The notes below the pieces were generated by a model. That model was not told the DNA's origin. It saw only the letters and a list, made by a program, of their open reading frames with translations, and made no database searches. Below are positions 1-5,002 of a stretch of 5,002 bases of DNA, piece by piece. Each line of letters starts with the position of its first letter. The first letter of the stretch is position 1. The stretch is from assembly GCA_051873875.1 (NCBI GenBank), contig JBJEFI010000159.1:1-5002 (forward strand), given 5' to 3'. This DNA is from JBJEFI01 sp051873875 (GTDB lineage Bacteria > Bacillota > Bacilli > Bacillales > Bacillaceae_G). Made by a program: the position numbers and the translations under genes.

Positions 1-285
1 ACATGCTAAAACAGCCTCTTGCATTGCTTCAAATTTTGTTTCTACTTTCATTGCTAAACTAAAATTATGAATACCAAAAACAGTTTGTAGCTTCTCAGTA
101 ACACCTTTCCAGTCTTCACCGTTTAATTCGATATACATACGATCACGAGTCGCTTCGATTTCTAACTTTGGATATGCTTTTAGACGATATTTTACGTTGT
201 CTTTTAAGTTTGTAATAAATTTTTTACGATTTTTTCCTTTTGTCGTTAATTCTCCATAACGAACTAAAATAAATCCATATTCCAT
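1..285 (-). CDS. thiI: ThiI, tRNA 4-thiouridine synthase (N-terminal 95 residues; gene continues past the left edge)
   Basis: ThiI transfers sulfur from a cysteine desulfurase persulfide to uridine 8 of tRNA, making 4-thiouridine, using ATP; in some bacteria it also feeds sulfur to thiamine synthesis. Only the first 95 codons are present. They cover the N-terminal ferredoxin-like domain, with the conserved R9-Y10-G11-E12 and K16-G17-K18-N19-R20 stretch, and the start of the THUMP RNA-binding domain; DRMYIELNGED at about residues 49-59 and VFGIH at 71-75 are family signatures. The ATP-pyrophosphatase domain lies outside the window. The ATG at 285 follows a TGAGGT ribosome binding site 7 bases upstream. 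The gene starts 5 bases after the desulfurase stop codon, so the two are surely cotranscribed. The reading frame is open to the window edge and no damage is seen. Identity rests on recalled similarity to B. subtilis ThiI. Confidence 0.95.
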   Translation of the reverse strand, partial: MEYGFILVRYGELTTKGKNRKKFITNLKDNVKYRLKAYPKLEIEATRDRMYIELNGEDWKGVTEKLQTVFGIHNFSLAMKVETKFEAMQEAVLAC

Positions 286-290
286 CTTGT

Positions 291-1433
291 TTACCTCATC
301 ACATCTTTTAATTTTGCTAGTACATCTACTATTATTTGTTTAAATTTATTTACTTCCTCGATTGTATTTTCCGAAGAAAGACTAATACGAATTGCACTAG
401 CTGCAATTTCTTCACTTAATCCCATTTCTTCTAAAATACGACTTGTTTGCTTCGACTTAGACGAACAAGCCGATTTTGTTGAAACATACACATCATATTC
501 CTCAAGGGCATGAACCATTACCTCTGGCTTAACACCAATAAATGAAACATTTAATATATGTGGCGCCGCATTCTCTACTGGTGTATTAATATGTACATCT
601 TCCATCTGTGAGAAAAAGGCAACTAATGCTTCTTTTAATGTGGCTAAATGCTTTTGTTTCTTCGCTTCATTTTCTAATGACAGGCGAAGAGCTTTTGCCA
701 TTGCAACAATACCAGGTAAATTTTCTGTTCCTGAACGAACATATCCTTCTTGTTGCCCACCAGAAATAAGAGAATGTAGCTCTACTCCTGATTTAATATA
801 TAAAATTCCAGTTCCTTTTACGCTATGGAATTTATGACCTGAAAATGTACATAAATGAATATTGCTTCCTTTTAATGTAAGTGGAACTTTCCCAACACCT
901 TGCACATGATCAACATGAAACAACACACGTGGATATTGTTTTAATAAATCACTAATTTCTTTAATTGGTTGAATCGTTCCAATCTCATTATTTACATGGA
1001 TAATCGAAAGTAAAATCGTATCTTCTCGAAGTGCTTTTTTAATATCTTCCACTGATACACGACCATCTTTATCAACAGGCAAATAAGTTACATCAAAGCC
1101 AAGCATCTCAAGTTGTTTAAATGCTTCGTATACAGATGCATGTTCAATTGCTGTTGTAATGACATGTCTCCCTCTTGTCCGATGACGCAATGCCGTACCT
1201 TTAATAGCTAAGTTATTTCCTTCTGTCCCACCAGATGTAAAAACAATTTCCGAAGGAGATACATTCAATTGCTTCGCTACTGCTGCTCTTGAATGAGATA
1301 ATAACTTTTCTGACTCCACTCCTAATTTATGAATGGATGATGGATTCCCAAAATATTTGCTACTTACCGTTACATACGACTGCAAAGCCTCTTCGTAAGG
1401 CTTTGTTGTCGCACTATTATCAAAATAAATCAA
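291..1433 (-). CDS. nifZ: Cysteine desulfurase, NifS/IscS-like (NifZ type), sulfur donor for ThiI
   Basis: This PLP enzyme converts cysteine to alanine and holds the sulfur as a persulfide. At 380 residues it has the usual length. Visible motifs are FDNSATT at the start (4-10), the PLP-phosphate loop SGGTEGNN (67-74), His98 that stacks on PLP, Asp175 and Gln178 in the HVDHVQ stretch, the PLP lysine Lys201 in SGHKFH, RSGTEN (233-238), and the catalytic Cys323 in SACSS near the C-terminus. The cysteine loop has the IscS/NifS-type layout rather than the SufS one. The start codon is TTG at 1433, chosen because a full AAGGAGG site sits 7 bases upstream and the protein then begins MIYFDN as family members do. 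The gene lies directly upstream of thiI; in B. subtilis the gene in this position, nifZ, is the dedicated sulfur donor for ThiI, which is why I use that symbol. B. cereus group annotations may call it iscS or simply cysteine desulfurase. Residue 176 is His where relatives I recall have Ala or Ser. Confidence 0.95.
   Translation of the reverse strand: MIYFDNSATTKPYEEALQSYVTVSSKYFGNPSSIHKLGVESEKLLSHSRAAVAKQLNVSPSEIVFTSGGTEGNNLAIKGTALRHRTRGRHVITTAIEHASVYEAFKQLEMLGFDVTYLPVDKDGRVSVEDIKKALREDTILLSIIHVNNEIGTIQPIKEISDLLKQYPRVLFHVDHVQGVGKVPLTLKGSNIHLCTFSGHKFHSVKGTGILYIKSGVELHSLISGGQQEGYVRSGTENLPGIVAMAKALRLSLENEAKKQKHLATLKEALVAFFSQMEDVHINTPVENAAPHILNVSFIGVKPEVMVHALEEYDVYVSTKSACSSKSKQTSRILEEMGLSEEIAASAIRISLSSENTIEEVNKFKQIIVDVLAKLKDVMR
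293..298 (-). promoter_or_regulatory. thiI ribosome binding site embedded in the end of the upstream gene
   Basis: On the minus strand TGAGGT lies 7 bases before the thiI ATG. It overlaps the last codon and stop codon (AGG TAA) of the desulfurase gene. Ribosomes finishing the upstream gene therefore terminate on the site used to start thiI, which suggests translational coupling (inference). Confidence 0.7.
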
Positions 1434-1440
1434 AGTGCCG

Positions 1441-1447
1441 CCTCCTT
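1441..1447 (-). promoter_or_regulatory. Strong ribosome binding site that fixes the TTG start of nifZ
   Basis: AAGGAGG on the minus strand is a perfect anti-16S match and stands 7 bases before the TTG at 1431-1433. There is no ATG or GTG in frame at a comparable distance, so this site decides the unusual start codon. Confidence 0.85.
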
Positions 1448-1458
1448 ACCATTCAACA

Positions 1459-1487
1459 ATCATACCATAATCCTATTTTCCACAAAA
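1459..1487 (-). promoter_or_regulatory. Candidate sigma-A promoter for the nifZ-thiI operon (extended -10)
   Basis: The minus strand reads TGG followed by TATGAT (-10 at 1459-1464), an extended -10 arrangement. A weak -35 (TTTTGT, 1482-1487) lies 17 bases upstream; an alternative TTGTGG would give a 15-base spacer. Transcription would start near 1452, leaving a 5' leader of only about 19 bases that holds the ribosome binding site. Its position after the ezrA terminator suggests nifZ-thiI is transcribed separately from ezrA. Assigned by eye only. Confidence 0.5.
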
Positions 1488-1580
1488 GGGATAAAGAAAA
1501 ACCACTAGAAAACAGGTAACGATTTTGAAAAAATTACTTCCTTCAAACCATATCGCTTCCTACCATAAAATAACACAGAT

Positions 1581-1608
1581 AAAAACACCTCTAATAAAGA
1601 GGTGTTTT
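1581..1608 (-). terminator. Intrinsic terminator of ezrA, overlapping its last codons
   Basis: A perfect 11-base-pair stem (1582-1592 with 1598-1608, 5-base loop) has AGAGGTG as its core. On the minus strand it ends in TTTTT, then ATC. The stop codon TAG (1591-1593) lies at the junction of loop and 3' arm, so the 5' arm is formed by the last five codons of ezrA. The U-run is short, so termination may be partial. On the plus strand the run is only TTTT followed by ACG. Confidence 0.75.
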
Positions 1609-3306
1609 ACGTTCATTAATGATTTCTTGTAAACGAGTAATTGCTCCTGGGTCAACAGAATCAATTGCCGCCGCTGCTTCTTCTAATGCCGCACTATACT
1701 CATATTCTCTAAATAATTTTTCTGCTTTATATAAAGCTGCTGCTACACGATTGTTATTGCTACGATAACGATTTCCATATTGAATAACTTGTTCGACTAA
1801 ATACATATGTTCAACCATTGTAATTGCTTCTTCATAGACATTATCAACAAGCTGAACCATATCATTTAACACATCGTTTACAATAGCCATATTTAAAGGT
1901 TTTGTTTCTAATTGTTTATGTACAAGAGCCATTTTTTCTCGTGCTTCATTGTAGCGTGTATAGTAAGACTCAGGAACTCCCGGTAAATTAGATACTGTCA
2001 AAATTCGCTTTGTTTCTTGAATCTTATGCTTCATTGTTGCCAGCTGCTCTTTCGCTGCCATTTCATCTGCCCTTAACATTTGTAACATTTCTACATATTG
2101 TTTTTGAGATTGAATTAATGTTTGAAGCTGATTATCGATATCTTTTACATCCTCTTTTAAAATTAAATAAGAAGATTCCTTCCCGTCTATTTGACTAACG
2201 ATTCGTTCATAACGTTTAGCTAAAATAGATAGTTGCTTTTCCACATATTTTTGTGTCTCAATTTCTTTATCACTTAACTGATAGCTTAATTTTACAGTCG
2301 CCGTTTCTTCTTTTGATTCTTTATTTTCTGCTCGAACTTCTGTAATCGCCTCTCCCATTTTTTTAACCATGGTAACGACTTCTTGTTTCGCAGCTACTTC
2401 CGCCTCTAAAGCATCGTAAATATTATCAATACGAATTTTTGCCGCTTCTAATAATTGTTTTACTTCATCTATATTTAATGCTTTAATTTGCTTAATCATT
2501 TCTTCATTTTTTGCTTTTAAATCTGCTAACTCTTCTTCAATTCCTAAATGAGCTAGTACATAACCATCTGCTATCATACCTTTATACCCATCGGTAATAT
2601 TATCAATTTGGACAGGTAAAGCTGTTTGGCACTCCACTTGAAGTTGCGGCAACTCTTGCATAACGTTTTTTAAATGATCTAATACTGCCATCATTTCATC
2701 AATAACATCACTTGCTTCAAAATAGTTCCCATTTGATGTTAATTCTTCATAACGCTTGACGTTTTCTAAAACATTAACAAGTTGCTTTTCAATTTCTGGT
2801 TCTACAAGTGTGAATGAGTGACGATGAGCCAATAATGATTTTTTTAATTCCTTGTATGTTTTTTTAATCCGAGCAATTTCTTCATTATTTTTCGCATAAC
2901 TTCCCATTAAATCATTTACACCGATAAAAATAGATTCAATTTGTGATTCTGCTAGCTCAATTTGTTTTTTAATGACTGCTAGAGATGCTTTTGCTTTATG
3001 AAAACTATATTTTGCAAGTTGCTCATCTACTTCCATTAATTCAAACGTAATTTCTGGCAGTTTTGCTGTAACAATTTCATCCCATTGCCCACGCCATGTT
3101 TCAAAATGCTCTTCTGCCTCACCAATCATATTTAATTCTTTTACCTTTGCTAATTCCTCTGCTACTCCTCTATCAGAAAGTGTATTTTTTCTTTTTTCTA
3201 ATTCATCCACTTCCTTATAATAATTGTTTCTGAGAACAAACGCCGCCGTCATCCCAACAATTACTAAGACAAATATACAAATTATTAGCCCAAATGCCGC
3301 ATTCAT
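1591..3306 (-). CDS. ezrA: EzrA, membrane-anchored septation ring regulator
   Basis: EzrA restrains FtsZ ring assembly away from midcell and helps coordinate division with cell-wall synthesis; it sits in the cell membrane facing the cytoplasm. From the chosen start the protein has 571 residues (about 562 in B. subtilis as recalled). Residues about 4-26 are a single hydrophobic membrane anchor, followed by a basic, charged segment and then more than 500 residues rich in Glu, Lys, Leu and Gln with heptad-like spacing, as expected for its spectrin-like helical bundles. The conserved QNR patch near the C-terminus is visible as IQYGNRYRSNN at about 508-518. The frame is open up to a TTG at 3399, which would add 31 residues, but I start at the ATG at 3304-3306: it has a GAGGGG-type ribosome binding site 7 bases away, puts the membrane anchor at the very N-terminus as in relatives, and the longer version would begin upstream of the likely -10 box. 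The neighbours are divergent rpsD and downstream nifZ-thiI. Confidence 0.95.
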   Translation of the reverse strand: MNAAFGLIICIFVLVIVGMTAAFVLRNNYYKEVDELEKRKNTLSDRGVAEELAKVKELNMIGEAEEHFETWRGQWDEIVTAKLPEITFELMEVDEQLAKYSFHKAKASLAVIKKQIELAESQIESIFIGVNDLMGSYAKNNEEIARIKKTYKELKKSLLAHRHSFTLVEPEIEKQLVNVLENVKRYEELTSNGNYFEASDVIDEMMAVLDHLKNVMQELPQLQVECQTALPVQIDNITDGYKGMIADGYVLAHLGIEEELADLKAKNEEMIKQIKALNIDEVKQLLEAAKIRIDNIYDALEAEVAAKQEVVTMVKKMGEAITEVRAENKESKEETATVKLSYQLSDKEIETQKYVEKQLSILAKRYERIVSQIDGKESSYLILKEDVKDIDNQLQTLIQSQKQYVEMLQMLRADEMAAKEQLATMKHKIQETKRILTVSNLPGVPESYYTRYNEAREKMALVHKQLETKPLNMAIVNDVLNDMVQLVDNVYEEAITMVEHMYLVEQVIQYGNRYRSNNNRVAAALYKAEKLFREYEYSAALEEAAAAIDSVDPGAITRLQEIINERKTPLY

Positions 3307-3313
3307 ACGAAGC

Positions 3314-3320
3314 CCCCTCT
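3314..3320 (-). promoter_or_regulatory. ezrA ribosome binding site that decides the start
   Basis: The minus strand carries AGAGGGG 7 bases before the ATG at 3306. No comparable site precedes the in-frame TTG at 3399, so the shorter 571-residue protein is preferred. Confidence 0.75.
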
Positions 3321-3378
3321 TGCAAGTCTTACTTAATCTATATTCGAAATCATTTTCATATACTTTTAAACAACTTCT

Positions 3379-3387
3379 ATCATACCA
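3379..3387 (-). promoter_or_regulatory. Candidate extended -10 promoter of ezrA
   Basis: The minus strand reads TGG followed by TATGAT (-10 at 3379-3384), an extended -10 element. No good -35 is seen 17 bases upstream, which is tolerated in extended -10 promoters. The predicted start near 3372 gives a leader of about 66 bases. The ten bases ATGGTATGAT are identical to those at the nifZ promoter. Assigned by eye. Confidence 0.5.
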
Positions 3388-3576
3388 TGACAACGGCAAT
3401 TTTTGACCTACATTTTACGTTTTTTTCACAAATTATGCATAACTTTTTTGCTTTTTTTCATTTTTCATCATAAAATATTTCTTTTTAACCCAAAATTTAA
3501 CATTATGTGACGAAATAATCTTCCTTTTCTTCTTAATTTTGTCATTTATGTCTAATATTTATGTAAAATGAATGAC

Positions 3577-3605
3577 TTGACTATTGGATGGCAAATCTAT
3601 ATAAT
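3577..3605 (+). promoter_or_regulatory. Strong sigma-A promoter of rpsD
   Basis: TTGACT (3577-3582) and TATAAT (3600-3605) are separated by exactly 17 bases, giving 11 of 12 matches to the sigma-A consensus. The 150 bases upstream are very AT-rich and could act as an UP element, as is common at ribosomal promoters. Transcription should start near 3612, about 185 bases before the rpsD start codon. Confidence 0.85.
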
Positions 3606-3611
3606 TACGTT

Positions 3612-3796
3612 TGTGTAAAAAATCGCAGCCCGAGAAAAAATTTAGTGGTCGTATTTTATTCCTCATCATGGTGGTGAGGTGTATCGCGTAACTTCATGCT
3701 GCAAAGCGAGGATACATGAAAATAAAATGCCCTCTAAGTCGACACTCATGTCTGCTTTTGTTTTACGTAATAAAAAACAAAAGGAGGAGTCTTATT
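3612..3796 (+). promoter_or_regulatory. rpsD leader RNA, probable S4 autoregulatory structure
   Basis: The untranslated leader is long and highly structured. By eye a 10-base-pair closing stem joins 3651-3660 to 3721-3730 (one G-U pair). It encloses two hairpins: 3661-3679 (CCTCATCA with the matching arm, one G-U pair, 3-base loop) and 3680-3716 (TGTATC with GATACA, large internal region). The closing helix can extend outward through 3644-3650 with 3741-3746, with one bulged G and a 10-base bulge at 3731-3740. In B. subtilis rpsD is known to be repressed by its own product S4 through a leader target site, so this is very likely the same element; the exact fold and any pseudoknot are inference. 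No convincing terminator is seen inside the leader, which favours control of translation over attenuation. Confidence 0.75.
3755..3787 (+). promoter_or_regulatory. Hairpin reaching into the rpsD ribosome binding site
   Basis: CTTTTGTTTT (3755-3764) is a perfect complement of AAAACAAAAG (3774-3783), giving a 10-base-pair stem with a 9-base loop. The ribosome binding site AAGGAGG occupies 3781-3787, so its first three bases are paired and the rest abuts the stem. The spacing from AAGGAGG to the ATG at 3797 is 9 bases. This is a plausible switch point for repression by S4 (inference); the stem is AU-rich and of modest stability. Confidence 0.55.
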
Positions 3797-4399
3797 ATGG
3801 CTCGCTATACAGGTCCATCTTGGAAATTATCTCGCCGTTTAGGCATCTCTTTATCAGGTACTGGTAAAGAATTAGAAAAACGTCCTTACGTACCAGGACA
3901 ACACGGTCCAACTCAACGTAAAAAATTATCTGAGTACGGATTACAATTACAAGAAAAACAAAAATTACGTCACACTTATGGTGTAAACGAGCGCCAATTC
4001 CGTCGTACTTTCGACATCGCTGGCAAAATGTCTGGTAAACATGGTGAAAACTTCATGATCTTACTAGAAATGCGTTTAGATAACTTAGTTTACCGTATGG
4101 GTCTTGCTCGTACTCGTCGTGGAGCTCGCCAATTAGTAAACCATGGTCACATCTTAGTTGACGGCAAACGCGTTGATATCCCATCATTCCGCGTAAAAGT
4201 TGGTCAAACAATCTCAGTTCGTGAAAAATCAATGAACTTATCAACAATCAAAGAAGCTGTAGAAGTAAACAACTTCGTACCTGATTACTTAACTTTCAAT
4301 GCTGATAAATTAGAAGCTACTTTCACTCGCTTACCAGAGCGTTCTGAATTAGCTGCTGAAATTAACGAAGCATTAATCGTAGAGTTCTACAGCCGTTAA
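3797..4399 (+). CDS. rpsD: 30S ribosomal protein S4
   Basis: S4 is a primary binder of 16S rRNA, starts assembly of the 30S body, contributes to decoding accuracy, and represses its own gene. The protein has 200 residues, the usual Bacillus length. It begins MARYTGPSWKLSRRLG, carries the N-terminal S4 domain to about residue 91, then the S4 RNA-binding fold at about 92-150 (MRLDNLVYR, ARTRRGARQLVNHGHI, VDGKRVDIPS), and ends in LIVEFYSR. It contains no cysteine, so it is the zinc-free form; the zinc-binding form has four Cys near the N-terminus. The frame is open back to an ATG at 3716, but the AAGGAGG at 3781-3787 and the family N-terminus place the start at 3797. Codon choice (many CGT, GGT and GTT) looks like that of a highly expressed gene. 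It is transcribed alone, between its own promoter and terminator. Confidence 0.99.
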   Translation: MARYTGPSWKLSRRLGISLSGTGKELEKRPYVPGQHGPTQRKKLSEYGLQLQEKQKLRHTYGVNERQFRRTFDIAGKMSGKHGENFMILLEMRLDNLVYRMGLARTRRGARQLVNHGHILVDGKRVDIPSFRVKVGQTISVREKSMNLSTIKEAVEVNNFVPDYLTFNADKLEATFTRLPERSELAAEINEALIVEFYSR

Positions 4400-4426
4400 T
4401 AAAAACGGTTTGTAAATAACCGTATT

Positions 4427-4471
4427 AAAAACCCTAGAAACGTTGATATAACGGCATTTCTAGGGTTTTTT
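4427..4471 (+). terminator. Strong intrinsic terminator of rpsD
   Basis: A perfect 14-base-pair stem (4427-4440 with 4457-4470, containing ACCCTAGAAA) is capped by a further CGTT/AACG stem (4441-4444 with 4450-4453) and followed by a run of T through 4471 and more T-rich sequence. The left arm begins with five A, so the hairpin could also work on the minus strand. Between the stop codon and this stem lie two small, mutually exclusive hairpins: 4393-4397 with 4404-4408, and 4405-4410 with 4418-4423. Confidence 0.9.
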
Positions 4472-4680
4472 GTTTATTTATGATTTGTAAAATGAATAAA
4501 TTGGGGGGATTTTTCATATTAAATTTTGCATGAGACAGATGCTTTAAAATATATAAAAAAATACCACTGATAAATAATCAACGATTGTTAGCCTTCATAT
4601 ATTTTAAAGTCATGTAAGCAATAAAAACTTGTCACCCAATCTACTCTAGATCTTTACTTATTAAATAATTGATAAAAAAT
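4472..4680. other. AT-rich intergenic stretch with no gene recognised
   Basis: All six frames are broken by frequent stops and no start codon with a ribosome binding site leads into a reading frame of useful length. The only structure noticed is the inverted repeat at 4542-4609 and, at its right end, the U-tract of the minus-strand terminator. It may be degraded accessory DNA. Confidence 0.5.
4542..4609. repeat. Perfect 13-base inverted repeat around a 42-base spacer
   Basis: CTTTAAAATATAT at 4542-4554 is the exact reverse complement of 4597-4609. Allowing one inserted base, the match extends to an ATG triplet just outside each arm. The arms are AT-rich, so chance cannot be dismissed. It does not sit at a gene end. 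It could be the remains of a small mobile element or a cruciform-forming site; neither is shown. Confidence 0.5.
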
Positions 4681-4698
4681 AAAGCCAATTATGGCTTT
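4674..4698 (-). terminator. Intrinsic terminator after the small broken reading frame
   Basis: AAAGCCA (4681-4687) pairs with TGGCTTT (4692-4698) around a 4-base loop. On the minus strand the stem is followed by A and then six T (4674-4679). It overlaps the stop codon of the reading frame at 4689-4838, which supports that frame having once been a gene transcribed leftward. Confidence 0.65.
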
Positions 4699-4838
4699 TC
4701 TTCCTTAATGGTTACATGATCGAACGTTAATGTAGTGAACTTTATTTCTCTTCCGTACTCGCGAAATAATATAGCCTCAAAAATTGGTTTTAGCTTTCAC
4801 ACCTTTTCTTCTGGTATTTCAATTTTTCCAACTGTCAT
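4689..4838 (-). pseudogene. Small unknown protein, 49 codons, interrupted by an in-frame TGA
   Basis: From the ATG at 4836-4838 the frame reads MTVGKIEIPEEKV, then TGA at 4797-4799 (codon 14), then 35 further codons (KLKPIFEAILFREYGREIKF and on to HVTIKEEKP) to TAA at 4689-4691. An AAGGGGTG ribosome binding site lies several bases upstream of the ATG, and a terminator overlaps the stop, so start, stop, spacing and end all look like a real gene with one nonsense codon. A CGA to TGA or TGG to TGA change would explain it. The family is not recognised. It starts 17 bases after the end of the XRE-like remnant, suggesting a former two-gene operon. A sequencing error or a genuine 13-codon peptide cannot be excluded. 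Confidence 0.5.
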
Positions 4839-4855
4839 TTTCACTACACCCCTTA

Positions 4856-5002
4856 TTAATTAAAAGGAAACAATTCATCAACAGTTTGACCGAAATATTT
4901 CGCTAATATAAATTTTTATTTATTATTAGTACCTCTCTTATCTTCAGCGCTAGATTACCTCTACTTTAATAGCCTTTTTACTTTCATCTTGAAAACATTT
5001 TT
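4856..5002 (-). pseudogene. Decayed XRE-family helix-turn-helix regulator (C-terminal remnant)
   Basis: The last 19 codons, KFILAKYFGQTVDELFPFN then TAA at 4856-4858, match the C-terminal helix pattern of small XRE/Cro-type repressors, in which an LxIAKxFGxxVDELF segment ends the domain. Upstream in the same frame RGTNN (4922-4936) resembles the ERGxNNPSL turn before that helix, but stop codons occur at 4916-4918, 4955-4957 and 4961-4963. An ATG at 4985-4987 starts MKVKRLLK, which could be the old N-terminus; from there only about 43 codons remain where such regulators have about 65, so an internal deletion of some 20 codons, removing the DNA-reading helix, is inferred. Alternatively the true start lies beyond the right edge. 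It is non-functional as it stands. Confidence 0.6.

Noticed and set aside
640..837. Plus-strand 65-codon frame inside nifZ
   Set aside because: It is antisense to a clear enzyme gene, with no recognisable protein and no ribosome binding site noted.
3307..3399. 31-residue N-terminal extension of EzrA from a TTG at 3399
   Set aside because: It lacks a ribosome binding site, starts upstream of the likely -10 box, and would put a charged segment ahead of the membrane anchor, unlike relatives.
3539..3569. Second possible plus-strand promoter (TTGTCA and TAAAAT) upstream of the rpsD promoter
   Set aside because: The spacer is 19 bases and the boxes are weaker than the near-consensus promoter just downstream; AT-rich DNA gives such matches by chance.
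3668..3691. Seven-codon upstream reading frame (MVVRCIA) in the rpsD leader
   Set aside because: No ribosome binding site precedes it, and it lies within the hairpins of the leader.
3741..3763. Attenuator-like hairpin (GACA/TGTC) followed by TTTTGTTTT in the rpsD leader
   Set aside because: The stem is only 4 base pairs with no GC-rich extension, too weak to call a terminator.
3716..3796. 27-residue N-terminal extension of S4 from the ATG at 3716
   Set aside because: It falls inside the structured leader, has no ribosome binding site, and S4 proteins begin at MARYTGP, which follows AAGGAGG.
4053..4247. Minus-strand 64-codon frame inside rpsD
   Set aside because: It is a shadow of a highly conserved gene with biased codon use; there is no independent support.
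1..5002. CRISPR arrays, tRNA or rRNA genes, complete insertion sequences
   Set aside because: No regularly spaced repeats, cloverleaf sequence, rRNA motifs or transposase reading frames were seen.

Overview
The window looks like a chromosomal segment of a low-GC Firmicute, most likely the Bacillus cereus group. I infer this from the AT-rich composition, strong AAGGAGG-type ribosome binding sites, sigma-A promoters, and recalled similarity of the four housekeeping proteins to their Bacillus subtilis counterparts. No database search was run.

Layout: positions 1-3306 are transcribed leftward (minus strand). Reading in the direction of transcription, ezrA (FtsZ-ring regulator) comes first and ends in its own hairpin terminator. 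After a 157-base gap with a candidate promoter comes a NifS-like cysteine desulfurase (the nifZ type, TTG start), followed after 5 bases by thiI, which runs off the left edge. The last pair forms one functional unit: the desulfurase takes sulfur from cysteine as a persulfide, and ThiI uses it to make 4-thiouridine in tRNA.

The 490-base gap between the ezrA and rpsD starts is a divergent control region. It holds an extended -10 promoter for ezrA, a near-consensus sigma-A promoter for rpsD (TTGACT, 17-base spacer, TATAAT), and a leader of about 185 bases in front of rpsD. The leader can fold into a closed multibranch structure followed by a hairpin that reaches into the rpsD ribosome binding site. 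This fits the known autogenous control of rpsD by S4 in B. subtilis. The rpsD gene (200 aa, cysteine-free form of S4) ends in a strong intrinsic terminator.

The last 530 bases carry no intact gene. On the minus strand they hold what looks like a decayed two-gene cassette: the recognisable C-terminal end of an XRE-type helix-turn-helix repressor with stops in frame, then a 49-codon small reading frame broken by one TGA that still keeps its ribosome binding site and a terminator. Between this and the rpsD terminator is an AT-rich stretch with a perfect 13-base inverted repeat. I see no convincing new system. The most rewarding parts are the rpsD leader and the decayed cassette.
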